DNA from: Rhodobacteraceae bacterium KLH11
GTDB lineage: Bacteria; Pseudomonadota; Alphaproteobacteria; Rhodobacterales; Rhodobacteraceae
DNA length: 64,000 nt
Assembly (NCBI GenBank): GCA_000158135.1
Contig: DS999531.1
Location: 1,913,010-1,977,009 of the forward strand
Direction: 5' to 3'
Below are positions 33,075 to 45,361 of this stretch, piece after piece. Each line of letters starts with the position of its first letter. The first letter of the stretch is position 1. The notes below the pieces were generated by a model, which saw nothing but the letters and a program-made list of their open reading frames with translations, did no database searches and was not told the origin of the DNA. The translations under genes were made by a program, and so were the position numbers.

Positions 33075-34490
33075 ATGACCTTGTCCATTTTTCGCGCAGA
33101 GCTGCAATCTGCCACTCACGGAGATACCCTGCGCGACGGGCTGATTGGTGAGGGGGTGCTTATCCCGGGTCTGCATCAGGACGTGCCGCTTGTGTATGCG
33201 GATTACGTTGCTTCGGGCCGCGCGTTGCGGCAGGTCGAGGATTTTGTGGCTGCGCATGTGTTGCCGTTTTATGCCAACAGCCACACCGAAGCCTCCTATT
33301 GCGGTTCATACATGACCCGTCTGCGGCGTGAGGCGCGGGCCGAGATCGCCCGTATCGTTGGTGCCGGGGAAGGGGATGCGGTGATCTTCACCGGGTCCGG
33401 TGCCACTGCGGGTCTCAACCGGTTGGTCAGCCTGCTGGGTGTGCAAGAGGCGGACCAGCCGGTTGTGCTGATCGGTCCGTATGAGCATCATTCGAACATT
33501 TTGCCGTGGCGCGACAGCAAGGCCAGGGTGGTTGAGATTCCCGAAGCTGCCGAAGGTGGGCCGGATATGCAGGCCCTGAAGGCGGCGTTGCTGAAGCATG
33601 CGGATGCGGATCTGGTGATTGGTTCTTTTTCGGCCGCCTCCAACGTCACGGGCATCATTACCGATCCTGATCCGGTGACCCGGCTGTTGAAGGCGTATGG
33701 GGCATTGGCCGTTTGGGATTATGCGGGCGGAGGTCCTTATCTGCCGATGGATATGGGCCCCGAAGAGGCCCACAAGGATGCCATCGTCGTCTCTCCGCAC
33801 AAGTTCCCGGGTGGGCCGGGGGCGTCCGGTGTGTTGGTGATCAATCAACATGTGGTTAAACGCAGCCGCCCAAGCTGGCCCGGCGGTGGAACAGTCAGCT
33901 TTGTGTCGCCCTGGCGTCACGACTACAGCACTGATCTGGCGACGCGCGAGGAGGCGGGTACACCCAATGTCATTGGCGACATTCGTGCGGCGCTGGCTTT
34001 TATGGTCAAAGACGCGGTTGGAACGGATGAGATCGCACGGCGTGAGGCACTGTATAATCGGATGGCCATCGAGGGCTGGTCGGACAATCCGTATCTGACC
34101 TTGCTTGGGGCAGAGAATGCACACCGTTTACCGATCTTTTCATTTCTGGTCCGGGATCGCTCTGGGCGGCCTGTGCATCAGCAACTGTTCACGCGGATGC
34201 TCAGCGATATCTACGGGATACAGGCGCGGGGCGGCTGCGCCTGCGCGGGGCCTTATGCGCACCGTTTGCTGGGGATTGATCGCACGACCTCGGAGGCGTT
34301 GCATGCGGCGCTGTCAGCGGGCGAGGAGATGAAGAAACCCGGTTGGGTGCGGTTGAATTTCTCGTATCTCATGCGTGAAGAGACGGTTCAGTTCATCATC
34401 GACAGCGTCAATGACCTGTCGCGCCGAACCGAAGATTATGCGCGGTTCTACAATGTCGATCCGGCAACCGCCCGCTTCAAAGCGGCCTGA
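33075..34490 (+). CDS. Class V aminotransferase / cysteine desulfurase-like protein
   Basis: This 471-residue PLP enzyme has the fold-type I class V pattern: TGSGATAGLNRLVSLL near residue 110, the cofactor aspartate in AVWDYAGGGPYLPMD, the PLP lysine in VSPHKFPGG (about residue 242), and GGCACAGPYAHRLLGI (about 385-400), where a cysteine sits as in desulfurases. It could be a cysteine desulfurase-like or selenocysteine lyase-like enzyme or an aminotransferase; no isc or suf genes lie nearby. A divergent Lrp-type regulator suggests that an amino acid induces it. Confidence 0.85.
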   Translation: MTLSIFRAELQSATHGDTLRDGLIGEGVLIPGLHQDVPLVYADYVASGRALRQVEDFVAAHVLPFYANSHTEASYCGSYMTRLRREARAEIARIVGAGEGDAVIFTGSGATAGLNRLVSLLGVQEADQPVVLIGPYEHHSNILPWRDSKARVVEIPEAAEGGPDMQALKAALLKHADADLVIGSFSAASNVTGIITDPDPVTRLLKAYGALAVWDYAGGGPYLPMDMGPEEAHKDAIVVSPHKFPGGPGASGVLVINQHVVKRSRPSWPGGGTVSFVSPWRHDYSTDLATREEAGTPNVIGDIRAALAFMVKDAVGTDEIARREALYNRMAIEGWSDNPYLTLLGAENAHRLPIFSFLVRDRSGRPVHQQLFTRMLSDIYGIQARGGCACAGPYAHRLLGIDRTTSEALHAALSAGEEMKKPGWVRLNFSYLMREETVQFIIDSVNDLSRRTEDYARFYNVDPATARFKAA

Positions 34491-34554
34491 GGGAATTGCC
34501 ACTTTTCTCAACCCGTTGAGACAGGTATGAGGGGCGTCAGCAACGGAGCCCCTC

Positions 34555-35640
34555 ATGACCAAACCCATACCTCAGCCCGGCATTATGGACATCGCACTGT
34601 ATCAGGGCGGTCAGTCTCATGTTGCGGGGGTGGCTGAGGTCATCAAGCTCAGCTCGAACGAGAATCCGTTTGGGCCAAGCCCCAAGGCGATTGAGGCGGC
34701 GCGTGAGAGCGCCACAACCCTGCATCGTTATCCCAGCACCGATCATGCCAGCCTGCGCGCTGCGATCTCGCGGCGGCACGGGCTTGATGCGGAACGCATC
34801 ATTTGCGGTGTCGGCAGTGATGAGGTGCTGCAATTCGTGGCGCAGGCCTATACCGGGCCGGGCGATGAAATCATCTATACCGAGCACGGGTTTTCGATGT
34901 ACCCGATTATTGCGCGGATGGCCGGGGCAACGCCTGTCATAGTGCCCGAGCGCGACCGGCAGGTGGATGTCGATCATATTCTGGCCGCCGTAACCGACAA
35001 GACGCGGATCGTGTTTGTGACCAATCCGGGCAACCCGACGTCGACCATGATCTCTGACACAGAACTGGAGCGTCTGGCCGGGGGCCTGCCCGGCAACTGC
35101 CTGATGGTTCTGGATGGGGCCTATGCTGAATTTGTCGATGGTTTTGATGGCGGGGCCGGTCTGGTCGATCAATTCCCCAACGTGATCATGACCCGGACCT
35201 TTTCCAAAGTATATGGGTTGGGCGGGATGCGTGTGGGCTGGGGGTATGCTGCGCAAGAAATCATTGATGTGCTGAACCGGGTTCGGCAGCCTTTCAACCT
35301 GTCTTTGACAGCTTTGGCCGCGGCCGAGGCAGCGGTGCAGGATGAAGAATATCTGCAGTTCTGCCAGTCCGAGAATGTACGACTGCGGGTCTGGCTTTCT
35401 GCAGAGCTGGCGAAGATTGGTGTCCTGTCCGATCCGTCCTGCACCAATTTCATCCTTGCCCGTTTCGTTGATCGGGCCGAGGCAGAGGCCTGTGATGATT
35501 ACCTGAAAACTCAGGGTTTGATCGTCAGACGTGTTGCAGGATACAACCTGCCAAACGCGCTGCGGATCACGGTGGGCGATGAAGGTGCCTGCGGCCGGGT
35601 GGTTGCAGCGATTACCGCGTTCAAAGGGGGCGCTGCATGA
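34555..35640 (+). CDS. hisC: Histidinol-phosphate aminotransferase
   Basis: HisC transfers an amino group from glutamate to imidazole acetol phosphate in histidine synthesis; related enzymes also act on aromatic amino acids. The 361-residue protein has [17 protein letters not shown] at the N-terminus, [12 protein letters not shown], and the PLP lysine in [17 protein letters not shown]. It overlaps tyrC by 4 bases (ATGA). Pairing with an arogenate/prephenate dehydrogenase suggests that it may also serve in tyrosine or phenylalanine synthesis. Confidence 0.93.
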   Translation: MTKPIPQPGIMDIALYQGGQSHVAGVAEVIKLSSNENPFGPSPKAIEAARESATTLHRYPSTDHASLRAAISRRHGLDAERIICGVGSDEVLQFVAQAYTGPGDEIIYTEHGFSMYPIIARMAGATPVIVPERDRQVDVDHILAAVTDKTRIVFVTNPGNPTSTMISDTELERLAGGLPGNCLMVLDGAYAEFVDGFDGGAGLVDQFPNVIMTRTFSKVYGLGGMRVGWGYAAQEIIDVLNRVRQPFNLSLTALAAAEAAVQDEEYLQFCQSENVRLRVWLSAELAKIGVLSDPSCTNFILARFVDRAEAEACDDYLKTQGLIVRRVAGYNLPNALRITVGDEGACGRVVAAITAFKGGAA

Positions 35641-36557
35641 GCCAGATTTACGACCGCGTGGCATTGATCGGGTTGGGTCTGATCGCGTCTTCCATGTTCT
35701 GGGCCATCAAGCGCGCAGGGCTGGCTGGCGAGGTGACCGGCTATGCCCGCTCGGACGCGACGCGTGAGACGGCCCGCCGGATCGGCCTGTGTGATCGTGT
35801 CTGCAACACGGTGCAGGACGCGGTCGAAGGGGCCGATCTGGTTGTGTTGTGTGTTCCGGTCGGGGCGATGGGGGCTGTGGCGCAGGAAATCGCTCCGGTC
35901 CTGAAACCGGGGGCGACGGTCTCGGATGTGGGGTCGGTCAAGCGCCATGTGATCGAGGCTGTGTTGCCCCATATCCCCGAAAGTGTTCATTTCGTCCCCG
36001 CACACCCGCTGGCCGGGACCGAGCACTCCGGGCCTGAATCGGGTTTTGCCGAATTGTTTGACAATCGCTGGTGCCTGCTGGTGCCGGTGGACGGATCAGA
36101 GCCGGATGCCATCGCACGCCTGCGGGCGCTATGGGAGGGGATGGGCGCGAATGTCGATGAGATGGACGCCGATCACCACGATCTGGTGCTGGCCGTCACG
36201 TCGCATGCCCCTCATCTGATTGCCTATACCATGGTTGGTGTTGCCGACGATCTGCGGCGGGTAACAGATACCGAAGTTATCAAATATTCAGCGGCGGGTT
36301 TTCGCGATTTCACCCGGATTGCGGCCTCTGATCCTACGATGTGGCGGGATGTGTTTCTGACCAACAAGGATGCGACACTGGAAATTCTGGGCCGGTTCAC
36401 GGAAGAGCTGTTTGCCTTGCAACGCGCCATTCGCACCGGCGATGGCGAGCAATTGTTCGACTACTTTACGCGCACGCGGGCAATCCGCCGTGGCATTATC
36501 GATGCAGGGCAGGATACGGATGCACCGAATTTCGGCCGGGGGACGACATCGACATGA
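35637..36557 (+). CDS. tyrC: Prephenate/arogenate dehydrogenase
   Basis: The 306-residue enzyme oxidatively decarboxylates prephenate or arogenate in tyrosine synthesis. The NAD site is [20 protein letters not shown], and the catalytic region [20 protein letters not shown] carries the conserved histidine. The C-terminal dimer domain has [20 protein letters not shown], which is typical. It has no ACT domain. It overlaps hisC upstream and the extensin-like gene downstream, each by 4 bases. Confidence 0.92.
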   Translation: MSQIYDRVALIGLGLIASSMFWAIKRAGLAGEVTGYARSDATRETARRIGLCDRVCNTVQDAVEGADLVVLCVPVGAMGAVAQEIAPVLKPGATVSDVGSVKRHVIEAVLPHIPESVHFVPAHPLAGTEHSGPESGFAELFDNRWCLLVPVDGSEPDAIARLRALWEGMGANVDEMDADHHDLVLAVTSHAPHLIAYTMVGVADDLRRVTDTEVIKYSAAGFRDFTRIAASDPTMWRDVFLTNKDATLEILGRFTEELFALQRAIRTGDGEQLFDYFTRTRAIRRGIIDAGQDTDAPNFGRGTTST

Positions 36558-37375
36558 ACAGGTTTGGAGGCTGCGTCTGGATATGTTTCGCTGTTCTGAC
36601 AGCGACGATGGCAAATGCGGCAGCCCCTGAAACATCGCTTGTTCCGCTGACGCGACCGGCAGGCCCTGCGGCGGCTGAGATCGCCACCATCCCCCGGATA
36701 CGCCCCAACCTGCGACCTGCATCACCACAGGTGACAGCGGTGGCGGTTCGTCCTGCCGAGGCACCGCTACTGGGCCCCCAGAACTCGATCAGACCGTTTC
36801 TGCGCCCGCAAGAGCTGGAGCAGCAGATTCTGTTCAAGAAGCGTAAACTGCGCAAAAGCTCGGTCTGCGGGAACATCGCCATTCAGGGTAAGGCCGTCGG
36901 GCGTGTGAAGGGTAAGATCAAAGCCTGCGGGATCAAGGATGCGGTGCAGGTTACCTCGGTTTCAGGCGTCAGGCTCAGCCGGCCCTCGACCATGGATTGC
37001 GGTACGGCAAAGGCACTGAACAGCTGGGTTGATAAAACCGTTATACCCACATTCAAACGGCGTGGCCCGGTGGTTGAGCTGCAGGTTGCGGCGCATTATG
37101 CCTGCCGCACCCGGAACAATCGCAAAGGTGCACGGATATCGGAACATGGCAAAGGGCGGGCCATTGATATCTCGGGCTTCAGGATGGCCGATGGCGAGAT
37201 GGTGACCGTTCTGGATGGCTGGCGCAAGAACCCGTCACAAAAGCAGCTGATCAAGGTCTGGCGCGGTGCATGTGGGCCATTTGGCACAGTGCTGGGCCCC
37301 AATTCAGATCGGTATCACCGGGATCATTTCCACCTTGATACCGCGCGCTATCGCAGCGGAACATATTGCCGTTAA
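36554..37375 (+). CDS. Extensin-like family secreted protein
   Basis: The C-terminal 180 residues match the extensin-like family of alphaproteobacteria: a paired cysteine (SSVCGNIAI, KACGIKD), AAHYACRTRNNRKGARISEH, GKGRAIDISGF and HRDHFHLDTARY. The H-x-D and HFH residues resemble the metal site of M15-type peptidases, so a wall hydrolase is possible. A signal peptide (ICFAVLTATMANA) and a Pro-rich linker precede it. I place the start at ATG 36554, overlapping the tyrC stop; the frame extends further upstream only inside tyrC. Its stop overlaps that of the convergent DUF2125 gene. Confidence 0.85.
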   Translation: MNRFGGCVWICFAVLTATMANAAAPETSLVPLTRPAGPAAAEIATIPRIRPNLRPASPQVTAVAVRPAEAPLLGPQNSIRPFLRPQELEQQILFKKRKLRKSSVCGNIAIQGKAVGRVKGKIKACGIKDAVQVTSVSGVRLSRPSTMDCGTAKALNSWVDKTVIPTFKRRGPVVELQVAAHYACRTRNNRKGARISEHGKGRAIDISGFRMADGEMVTVLDGWRKNPSQKQLIKVWRGACGPFGTVLGPNSDRYHRDHFHLDTARYRSGTYCR

Positions 37376-38373
37376 CGCAGAACCAGCCGAGGGGCCGGGC
37401 CAAGCGGCAACGGGCCAAGAGCAACGAATCCGTCACGGAAATTCAACTGTAAATCCAACGCCTTGGGGTTGCCACCCAGCCCGGCCATGAAACCCAGAGC
37501 ACGCGTTACCGGATCAACCGCCTGATCGGGCAGGGCACCTGCTGCGTTTGCCATGGCGATCATGTCGCGCCAGTTTTCGGCCTTTACCGCAATCTCGCCT
37601 GTCGGGATGCCCTGATCATCCACCTCCAGCGCGCCGGTGGCAAACAGGCGCAGTTCGCCCCATTTCACTTCGGCCAAACGCAGATCAATCGCGGTGGGTT
37701 GAGGACGGCGCTGTTCAAGGGCGCTGCGATCCCATGGTTTGTCGAAGGTGACGAACATATCCAGTTCAAGCGCTTCGAACGACTGCGGCAGGGTCGAGGC
37801 CGAACGCATCAGCTGCCGCAGATCATCGCCCGGTGTGAACCCGTCGACCATTGCAGTGATGGCATAGCTTTCGGGCGCGCCGGATTGCGCCATGATCAGG
37901 CTCAGGGTTTTGCCCCCGGCCTGGGGGTCCCCTTCCGTTGACAGCAACCAGCGCTCGGATGTCAGCGCCATTTTCTCAAGCACAAGCGCGACACCGGGTT
38001 GCAGGTTCAGCTCAGCCTGCAATGCCTCGGCCTGAACGGTGGTGGTCTGGTCGAAATGAGACAGGCGTTGGGGGGTGCTGGCAAACCGCAGCATCTGGCG
38101 GCCGGGCCAGATTGCCGGGCTTTGGAATTCGATCCAGTCTGCGCTCCACGCTGTTCCATTCACCGGGTCGGCAAGGGCAGGGTTGGTCAGGCGTGTAGTG
38201 TGCTGAAACGGATATCCGGCGGTTGAAACATCTGAAAAGTCGGCCTGCCAACCCAGTTCCTGCTGCTTGTCGAACCAGCTGGTCAGCGCATTGCGCAGGC
38301 CATATCCGGCGATAAACCAGTAAGCGCTCCACGCGAGGGCGATGAACACGAGAACGCGTATGAGACGACGCAT
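37372..38373 (-). CDS. DUF2125 family protein
   Basis: The 333-residue protein starts with MRRLIRVLVFIALAWSAYWF, an uncleaved signal or membrane anchor, followed by GYPFQHTTRLTNPALADP and SADWIEFQSPAIWPGRQM, typical of DUF2125. Such proteins are alphaproteobacterial envelope proteins of unknown role. The beta-rich repeats recall AsmA-like lipid-transfer folds, but this is a guess. It converges on the extensin-like gene with overlapping stops and diverges from the ChaC-like gene. Confidence 0.85.
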   Translation of the reverse strand: MRRLIRVLVFIALAWSAYWFIAGYGLRNALTSWFDKQQELGWQADFSDVSTAGYPFQHTTRLTNPALADPVNGTAWSADWIEFQSPAIWPGRQMLRFASTPQRLSHFDQTTTVQAEALQAELNLQPGVALVLEKMALTSERWLLSTEGDPQAGGKTLSLIMAQSGAPESYAITAMVDGFTPGDDLRQLMRSASTLPQSFEALELDMFVTFDKPWDRSALEQRRPQPTAIDLRLAEVKWGELRLFATGALEVDDQGIPTGEIAVKAENWRDMIAMANAAGALPDQAVDPVTRALGFMAGLGGNPKALDLQLNFRDGFVALGPLPLGPAPRLVLR

Positions 38374-38440
38374 GATGAATGGCCCTTTTTCCTGCCTTGG
38401 ATTTGATGTTTATAGGCCCAAACGGGCAAGGACCAGTGCA

Positions 38441-38971
38441 ATGACGATGTGGGTATTCGGATATGGATCGCTGCTGTGGAATCCGGGTTTTCCGGTGGCG
38501 CGCAGTGAACGGGCCACGCTGCACGGTTATGCACGTTCGTTCTGCATGCGCTCAATCCATCACCGGGGTACCGAAGAAGAACCCGGCCTGGTTCTGGCGC
38601 TGGACGAACAGCCCGACGCGCGCTGTACCGGGCTGGCACTTGCGGTCGAGGCCGGGCACGAAGAACGCACGCTGGAAGAACTGCGTGAGCGCGAATTGAT
38701 CTCGTCTGCCTATCTTGAACGCATGCTGGATGTGCATCTGGACACCGGCCAGATCGTCAATGCCGTGACCTATGTGATTGATGCGCATCACGTGCAATAT
38801 TGCGGTGGCCTGCCAATGGAAGAACAGGCCCGGATCATCGCGCAGGCGGTAGGCGGGCGTGGGCCGAACACCGAATACCTCTATAACACAGCCGCGCATC
38901 TGGCCGAGATCGGATTGCATGACCCGGACCTTGAGTGGTTGTCGCAACGGGTGCGGACAATCAGCGCATAA
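38441..38971 (+). CDS. ChaC-like gamma-glutamylcyclotransferase
   Basis: ChaC-type enzymes split glutathione into 5-oxoproline and Cys-Gly. The 176-residue protein opens with MWVFGYGSLLWNPGF, the substrate-binding GYGSL loop. It has RSIHHRGTEEEPGLVLALDE, the glutamate-bearing region LEELREREL and a conserved tail NTEYLYNTAAHLAEIGLHD. I start at ATG 38441 with AAGGA 8-9 bases upstream; the longer frame overlaps the divergent DUF2125 gene. Confidence 0.9.
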   Translation: MTMWVFGYGSLLWNPGFPVARSERATLHGYARSFCMRSIHHRGTEEEPGLVLALDEQPDARCTGLALAVEAGHEERTLEELRERELISSAYLERMLDVHLDTGQIVNAVTYVIDAHHVQYCGGLPMEEQARIIAQAVGGRGPNTEYLYNTAAHLAEIGLHDPDLEWLSQRVRTISA

Positions 38972-39039
38972 ACTCTTGGCGTCGCGGGGCGAACTTCGAT
39001 AGGTTCAGCCCAGAGCAGACAATACCGGGAGCCACGCGC

Positions 39040-40218
39040 ATGGCGCAGGCACAACAGGGCGTGAGACCACATTTCTCACAACCGATCCGCCAAATCTTGA
39101 TGATGCTGATCGCAATCGGGCTGTCGGGGCTTGGCGTGTTCATGGCGCTGCCTTACGTGCTGCCGGTCATTCAGGCCAACCTGTATCTGAACGGGTTCAT
39201 TATTCTGGTCTTTGTCATCGGCGTGGCGGCCTGTTTCCTTCAGGTCACCCAACTGATCGGCTCGGTCCGCTGGATCGAAGCCTTCATCGGCGGGGTTGAA
39301 CGCGACGATGTGCGCCCGCCGCAATTGCTGGCACCTTTGGCCTCGCTGCTGCGGGCCCGTGGAGCGCGGTCGCAGATCAGCTCCAGCTCTACCCGATCAA
39401 TCCTTGATTCCGTGGCCGAGCGGGTCGAGGAAGAGCGCGAGATTACGCGCTATATCACCAATGTTCTGATTTATCTGGGCTTGTTGGGAACTTTCTTTGG
39501 GCTGGCAACAACGGTTCCGGCTATTGTTGATACGATCCGCAGCCTGAACCCGCAGGAGGGTGAGGAAGGTCTGGCTGTCTTCAACCGTCTCATGACAGGG
39601 CTGGAATCGCAGTTGCAGGGGATGGGCGTCGCCTTTGGGTCCTCGCTGCTGGGTCTGGCCGGATCGTTGATTGTGGGCTTGCTGGAATTGTTTGCCGGTC
39701 ACGGGCAGAACCGGTTTTATCGCGAGCTGGAGGAATGGCTGTCGTCGATCACCCGTGTTGGCTTTGCGACCGGGGATGAGGGCGGGGCCGAGCTGGCCGT
39801 CCTCACGCCGGTTCTCGATACGATGTCCGAACAGATGGATGCGCTGCAGGATATGTTCTCGGCGCAAGAGGCTGACCGGGCGGATGTTTCTGCCAAACTG
39901 GGGCAACTGGTCGATGTTATCGGCGAAATGAACCAGCGTCAGGCCCAGACCGAAGGCGTGACTGCCGCGCTTGAACGGGTCGCGCTTGGGCAGGATGCCT
40001 TGCTGGATCACATGCGGGATCACGGTGCGGGCGAGGGGATTGATGCCGAAAGCCGGATGCGCCTGCGGTCGATGGATGTTCAATTGCTGCGCATCCTCGA
40101 AGAAATCTCGGCCGGTCGACAGGACAGTATGAACGAGCTGCGCAAGGATTTCGAACTGTTGGTCAAGGCCCTGACCCTGCCGCGCGGCGCCGTGCGCACG
40201 CCCCCGGAAGGAGAGTAA
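39040..40218 (+). CDS. MotA/TolQ/ExbB-like protein with long cytoplasmic tail
   Basis: This 392-residue inner-membrane protein has helices at about 19-41, 50-69, 142-165 and 197-220. The last two (YLGLLGTFFGLATTVPAI and GSSLLGLAGSLIVGLLELF) carry the proton-channel signature of the family. A tail of about 170 residues with coiled-coil character follows, an arrangement also seen in ZorA. I start at ATG 39040 with GGGAG 8 bases before; the frame runs further upstream into the ChaC-like gene. It lies 3 bases before an OmpA-domain partner, so the two form a stator pair. The pair appears to be core genome, by its GC-rich composition. Its task is unknown; a cell-wall or division role is possible. 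Confidence 0.88.
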   Translation: MAQAQQGVRPHFSQPIRQILMMLIAIGLSGLGVFMALPYVLPVIQANLYLNGFIILVFVIGVAACFLQVTQLIGSVRWIEAFIGGVERDDVRPPQLLAPLASLLRARGARSQISSSSTRSILDSVAERVEEEREITRYITNVLIYLGLLGTFFGLATTVPAIVDTIRSLNPQEGEEGLAVFNRLMTGLESQLQGMGVAFGSSLLGLAGSLIVGLLELFAGHGQNRFYRELEEWLSSITRVGFATGDEGGAELAVLTPVLDTMSEQMDALQDMFSAQEADRADVSAKLGQLVDVIGEMNQRQAQTEGVTAALERVALGQDALLDHMRDHGAGEGIDAESRMRLRSMDVQLLRILEEISAGRQDSMNELRKDFELLVKALTLPRGAVRTPPEGE

Positions 40219-40221
40219 CGG

Positions 40222-41901
40222 ATGGCGCTGTCCCGCCGCACAGGTCAACGATTCTCGGGCTCGGTCTGGCCCGGTTTCGTGGACGCGATGACGGGTCTTT
40301 TGATGGTGCTGACCTTTGTGTTGACCATCTTTATGGTTGTGCAGTTTGTGTTGCGCGAAACCATTTCGGGGCAGGAAGACGAGCTGACGGCATTGTCCGA
40401 TGAGATTGCTGCACTAGCTGGGGCGCTGGGGTTGGAAGAACGGGAAAACAGCCGCCTTCAGGCGCGTCTGGGGACGTTGAATACAACGCTGAATCAGGTC
40501 GAAGACGATCTGGCGCAGGCGCAGGGCCGCATCACCGATTTCGAAGCGCAGGTCGCCGCGTTGCTGGCAGATCAGGAGCGGGCACAAGGTGATATCGCGA
40601 CGCTGGAAGCGCAGCGCGACGATCTGTTGACCGAGCAGGAGGCGCTGAACCTTGCGCTGGCGCAAAGCCGTCAGGAAATCGACGCTCAGGCCGAGGCCGC
40701 CCGTCTGGCTGCCGCCCGGCGCGAGGCGCTTGAGGCGCTGGTGGCAGATCTGGAAACCAGTTCAGACACGCAGACAGCCCAGATTGCCGAGCTGGAACAG
40801 CAGCTGACCGAGGAAGAGGCCGCTCGTCTGGCCGAGGCCGCGGCGGCCGAGACTTTGCGCGATCGTTTGCAGAACGCGGATGCCGAGCTGACTGCGATGA
40901 CACTCGCCTTGGAAGCGCAGCGCAAAGAAGCCGAGGAAACGCTGACATTGCTTGCTGCCGCTCAGGCCGCCAAAGCTGAGCTTGAGCGCCAATTTGGCGA
41001 GATAAACGCGGAAGAACTGAAGGCGCAGCTAAAGGCTGCGCTTGACGCGCAGACACAGGCGCAGGCGCAGGCCGAGGCACAGCAGTCGCTGGCTGAAGAG
41101 CGCGCGGCGCTGTTGGCCATTGCGCGCGATACGCTTGCGTCTGAACAGGAAATCTCGACCGAGGCGCAGCGTCAAACCGCGTTGCTGAACCAGCAGATGT
41201 CTGCCCTGCGGAACCAGTTGGGATCGCTGCAGGCATTGCTTGATGACTACGAGGACCGCAACGCAGCGGCGGAAATTCAGATACAGACTTTGGGTCAGGA
41301 CCTGAACGCAGCACTGGCCCGCGCCGCATCCGAGGAACGCCGCCGCCGTCTGTTGGAAGAGGCCGAGCGGCTTCGGTTGGAGGCCGAGGCGGAAGAGCTG
41401 GCAGGGCAAAATCAGGAACTGACTGCCCAGGCCGAAGACCTGCAACGCTATCGCTCCGAGTTTTTTGGACGCCTGCGCGACGTTTTGGGCGATCAGGAAG
41501 GGGTGCGCATCGAAGGCGACCGTTTCGTGTTCTCGTCCGAGGTGCTGTTTGATACGGGCTCAGCCGTTCTGTCCCTTGAGGGCCGGGAAGAGGTTGCCAA
41601 GGTCGCCAACATCCTGCGCGCCGTTGCCGCCGAGATCCCGGAAGGGTTGAACTGGGTCATCCGGGTTGATGGTCATACCGACAATGTGCCGCTTGCGGGG
41701 TCCGGTCGCTATCGCGACAATTGGGAGCTGAGCCAGGGCAGGGCGCTTTCGGTGGTGCGCTATATGGTTGATGCGCTGGGCATTCCACCCAACCGGCTGG
41801 CTGCAAACGGGTTCGGAGAGTTCCAGCCGGTCAACCCGGCAGACACGCCGGATGCACGCGCGCAGAACCGTCGGATCGAGTTGAAACTGACCGAGCGGTA
41901 G
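40222..41901 (+). CDS. MotB/ZorB-like protein: membrane helix, coiled coil and OmpA domain
   Basis: The N-terminal WPGFVDAMTGLLMVL starts a membrane helix (about 21-43) with Asp21 at its beginning, as in MotB and ExbD. Residues 45 to about 420 are one long Ala/Glu/Gln/Leu-rich coiled coil. The C-terminal 120 residues form an OmpA-like peptidoglycan-binding domain (LFDTGSAVLS, VDGHTDNVPL, LSQGRALSVVRYM, NRRIELKLTER). It starts 3 bases after the ExbB-like gene. Together they should form an ion-driven unit fixed to the wall. The coiled coil is much longer than in MotB, so it could span much of the periplasm. Confidence 0.9.
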   Translation: MALSRRTGQRFSGSVWPGFVDAMTGLLMVLTFVLTIFMVVQFVLRETISGQEDELTALSDEIAALAGALGLEERENSRLQARLGTLNTTLNQVEDDLAQAQGRITDFEAQVAALLADQERAQGDIATLEAQRDDLLTEQEALNLALAQSRQEIDAQAEAARLAAARREALEALVADLETSSDTQTAQIAELEQQLTEEEAARLAEAAAAETLRDRLQNADAELTAMTLALEAQRKEAEETLTLLAAAQAAKAELERQFGEINAEELKAQLKAALDAQTQAQAQAEAQQSLAEERAALLAIARDTLASEQEISTEAQRQTALLNQQMSALRNQLGSLQALLDDYEDRNAAAEIQIQTLGQDLNAALARAASEERRRRLLEEAERLRLEAEAEELAGQNQELTAQAEDLQRYRSEFFGRLRDVLGDQEGVRIEGDRFVFSSEVLFDTGSAVLSLEGREEVAKVANILRAVAAEIPEGLNWVIRVDGHTDNVPLAGSGRYRDNWELSQGRALSVVRYMVDALGIPPNRLAANGFGEFQPVNPADTPDARAQNRRIELKLTER

Positions 41902-42861
41902 TTACCGGATATCAACCGAGACGGTTTTTCGGCTGATTTCAGCCCCATCGCGCAGCATAGCAACCTCGCCCCGGTATGTCCCCGCAGGCCATTGCGCGCT
42001 GGTTAGTCTGCGCCCGGTCGCGCGGTAGACCTGTGCCTGCGCTTTTTCCAGAACAATCTCTTGGGACAATACCTCACCTTCGGGGCCGTGGATTTCCATA
42101 TATATGACATCCCCTTGCTGGCTGCCAAAGGCGAGCGCGAATATAACGAGTGCATTGGCATCAGTGGGCAGTGTTGTGCGTGTGGCTGTGCCGGCGAGAA
42201 CCGCATCGTAACCCGGAATGCCTTCGGCAAACCCGGCAGACGTCAATCCACCCGGAACATAGGTAATATCTTGATCCCAAAGCTCTTGTTGCGGGACGGC
42301 GCAATCCGTCGCGCCATCGGGGGCAAATGGATCGACAACGCGGCCATCTTGGCGAACGGATAGATGCAGATGCGGGAATTGGGTCTTTCCGCTCAGGCCA
42401 ATTTCCCCCAGCACATCCCCTGTTTCGACCCGATCCCCCGATTTGACGACAACAGAGCCCAGCCGCATATGGCAGTACTGGGTTTCCCACCCGTCAGCAT
42501 GTGCAATCAGCACACCATTTCCACATTCCTGACCTGCAATCGAAGCGCTGTTTTCGGGGGTATAAAGCTGATCTGTCATCGTGTCGCGCACGGCCCGAAC
42601 AATGCCGGGCGCGGCGGCAAGAACATCTACGCCATTGTGCATTTCCAGCTGGGTCGGCAGGGCAAAATCAGTCCCTTTATGGCCGTCATAGCTGAGCCCG
42701 CCGCAGGTAAAGTCACTGACCCCGGGCCCGGGGTTATGGTCGACATAGTTCTGGATGTGACAGGTTTCCCCCAGAACGCAATCAACCGGTTGGTGCAAGA
42801 CAAGATCACTCGCCGCCGGTTGGGCAGCGAGTGTCAGCACTATTGCCCATAAGGCGCGCAT
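41902..42861 (-). CDS. M23 family metallopeptidase
   Basis: The 319-residue protein has a signal peptide (LWAIVLTLAAQPAAS) and an intact LytM/M23 domain: GHKGTDFAL (H-x3-D), GNGVLIAHADGWETQYCHM, GDVLGEIGLSGKT and PHLHLSV (H-x-H). It probably cuts peptidoglycan cross-links in the periplasm. The C-terminal 110 residues form a beta-rich extension. Its stop directly abuts the stop of the convergent OmpA-domain gene. Unlike the M23-like protein at 21846, all catalytic residues are present. Confidence 0.92.
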   Translation of the reverse strand: MRALWAIVLTLAAQPAASDLVLHQPVDCVLGETCHIQNYVDHNPGPGVSDFTCGGLSYDGHKGTDFALPTQLEMHNGVDVLAAAPGIVRAVRDTMTDQLYTPENSASIAGQECGNGVLIAHADGWETQYCHMRLGSVVVKSGDRVETGDVLGEIGLSGKTQFPHLHLSVRQDGRVVDPFAPDGATDCAVPQQELWDQDITYVPGGLTSAGFAEGIPGYDAVLAGTATRTTLPTDANALVIFALAFGSQQGDVIYMEIHGPEGEVLSQEIVLEKAQAQVYRATGRRLTSAQWPAGTYRGEVAMLRDGAEISRKTVSVDIR

Positions 42862-45186
<2,325 letters not shown>

Positions 45187-45361
45187 GCGGGTGCTCCTCT
45201 ATATTGGGCCGGAAGGGGGGTCGAGCATCGGCAGGATCCCCATCCCAACCATGTCCTCATACTATTAGAGTTTGGTTGATCGCGGCCCGGCTTCAAGGGT
45301 TTTCTTTCACTTGACAGTCACATTTCCTGTGACCGTGGCCGTGAAGAGGGCTTGAAACGCG

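Noticed and set aside
34537..35664. 375-codon antisense frame over hisC
   Set aside because: hisC is clearly the coding strand and has all motifs; the antisense product has no recognisable feature.
45317..45333. GTCACA-N5-TGTGAC dyad after gloB as terminator or Crp/Fnr site
   Set aside because: Short stem without T-run, located downstream of gloB rather than at a promoter.
45187..45361. Small clpS gene upstream of clpA
   Set aside because: No frame in the 175-base gap resembles ClpS.
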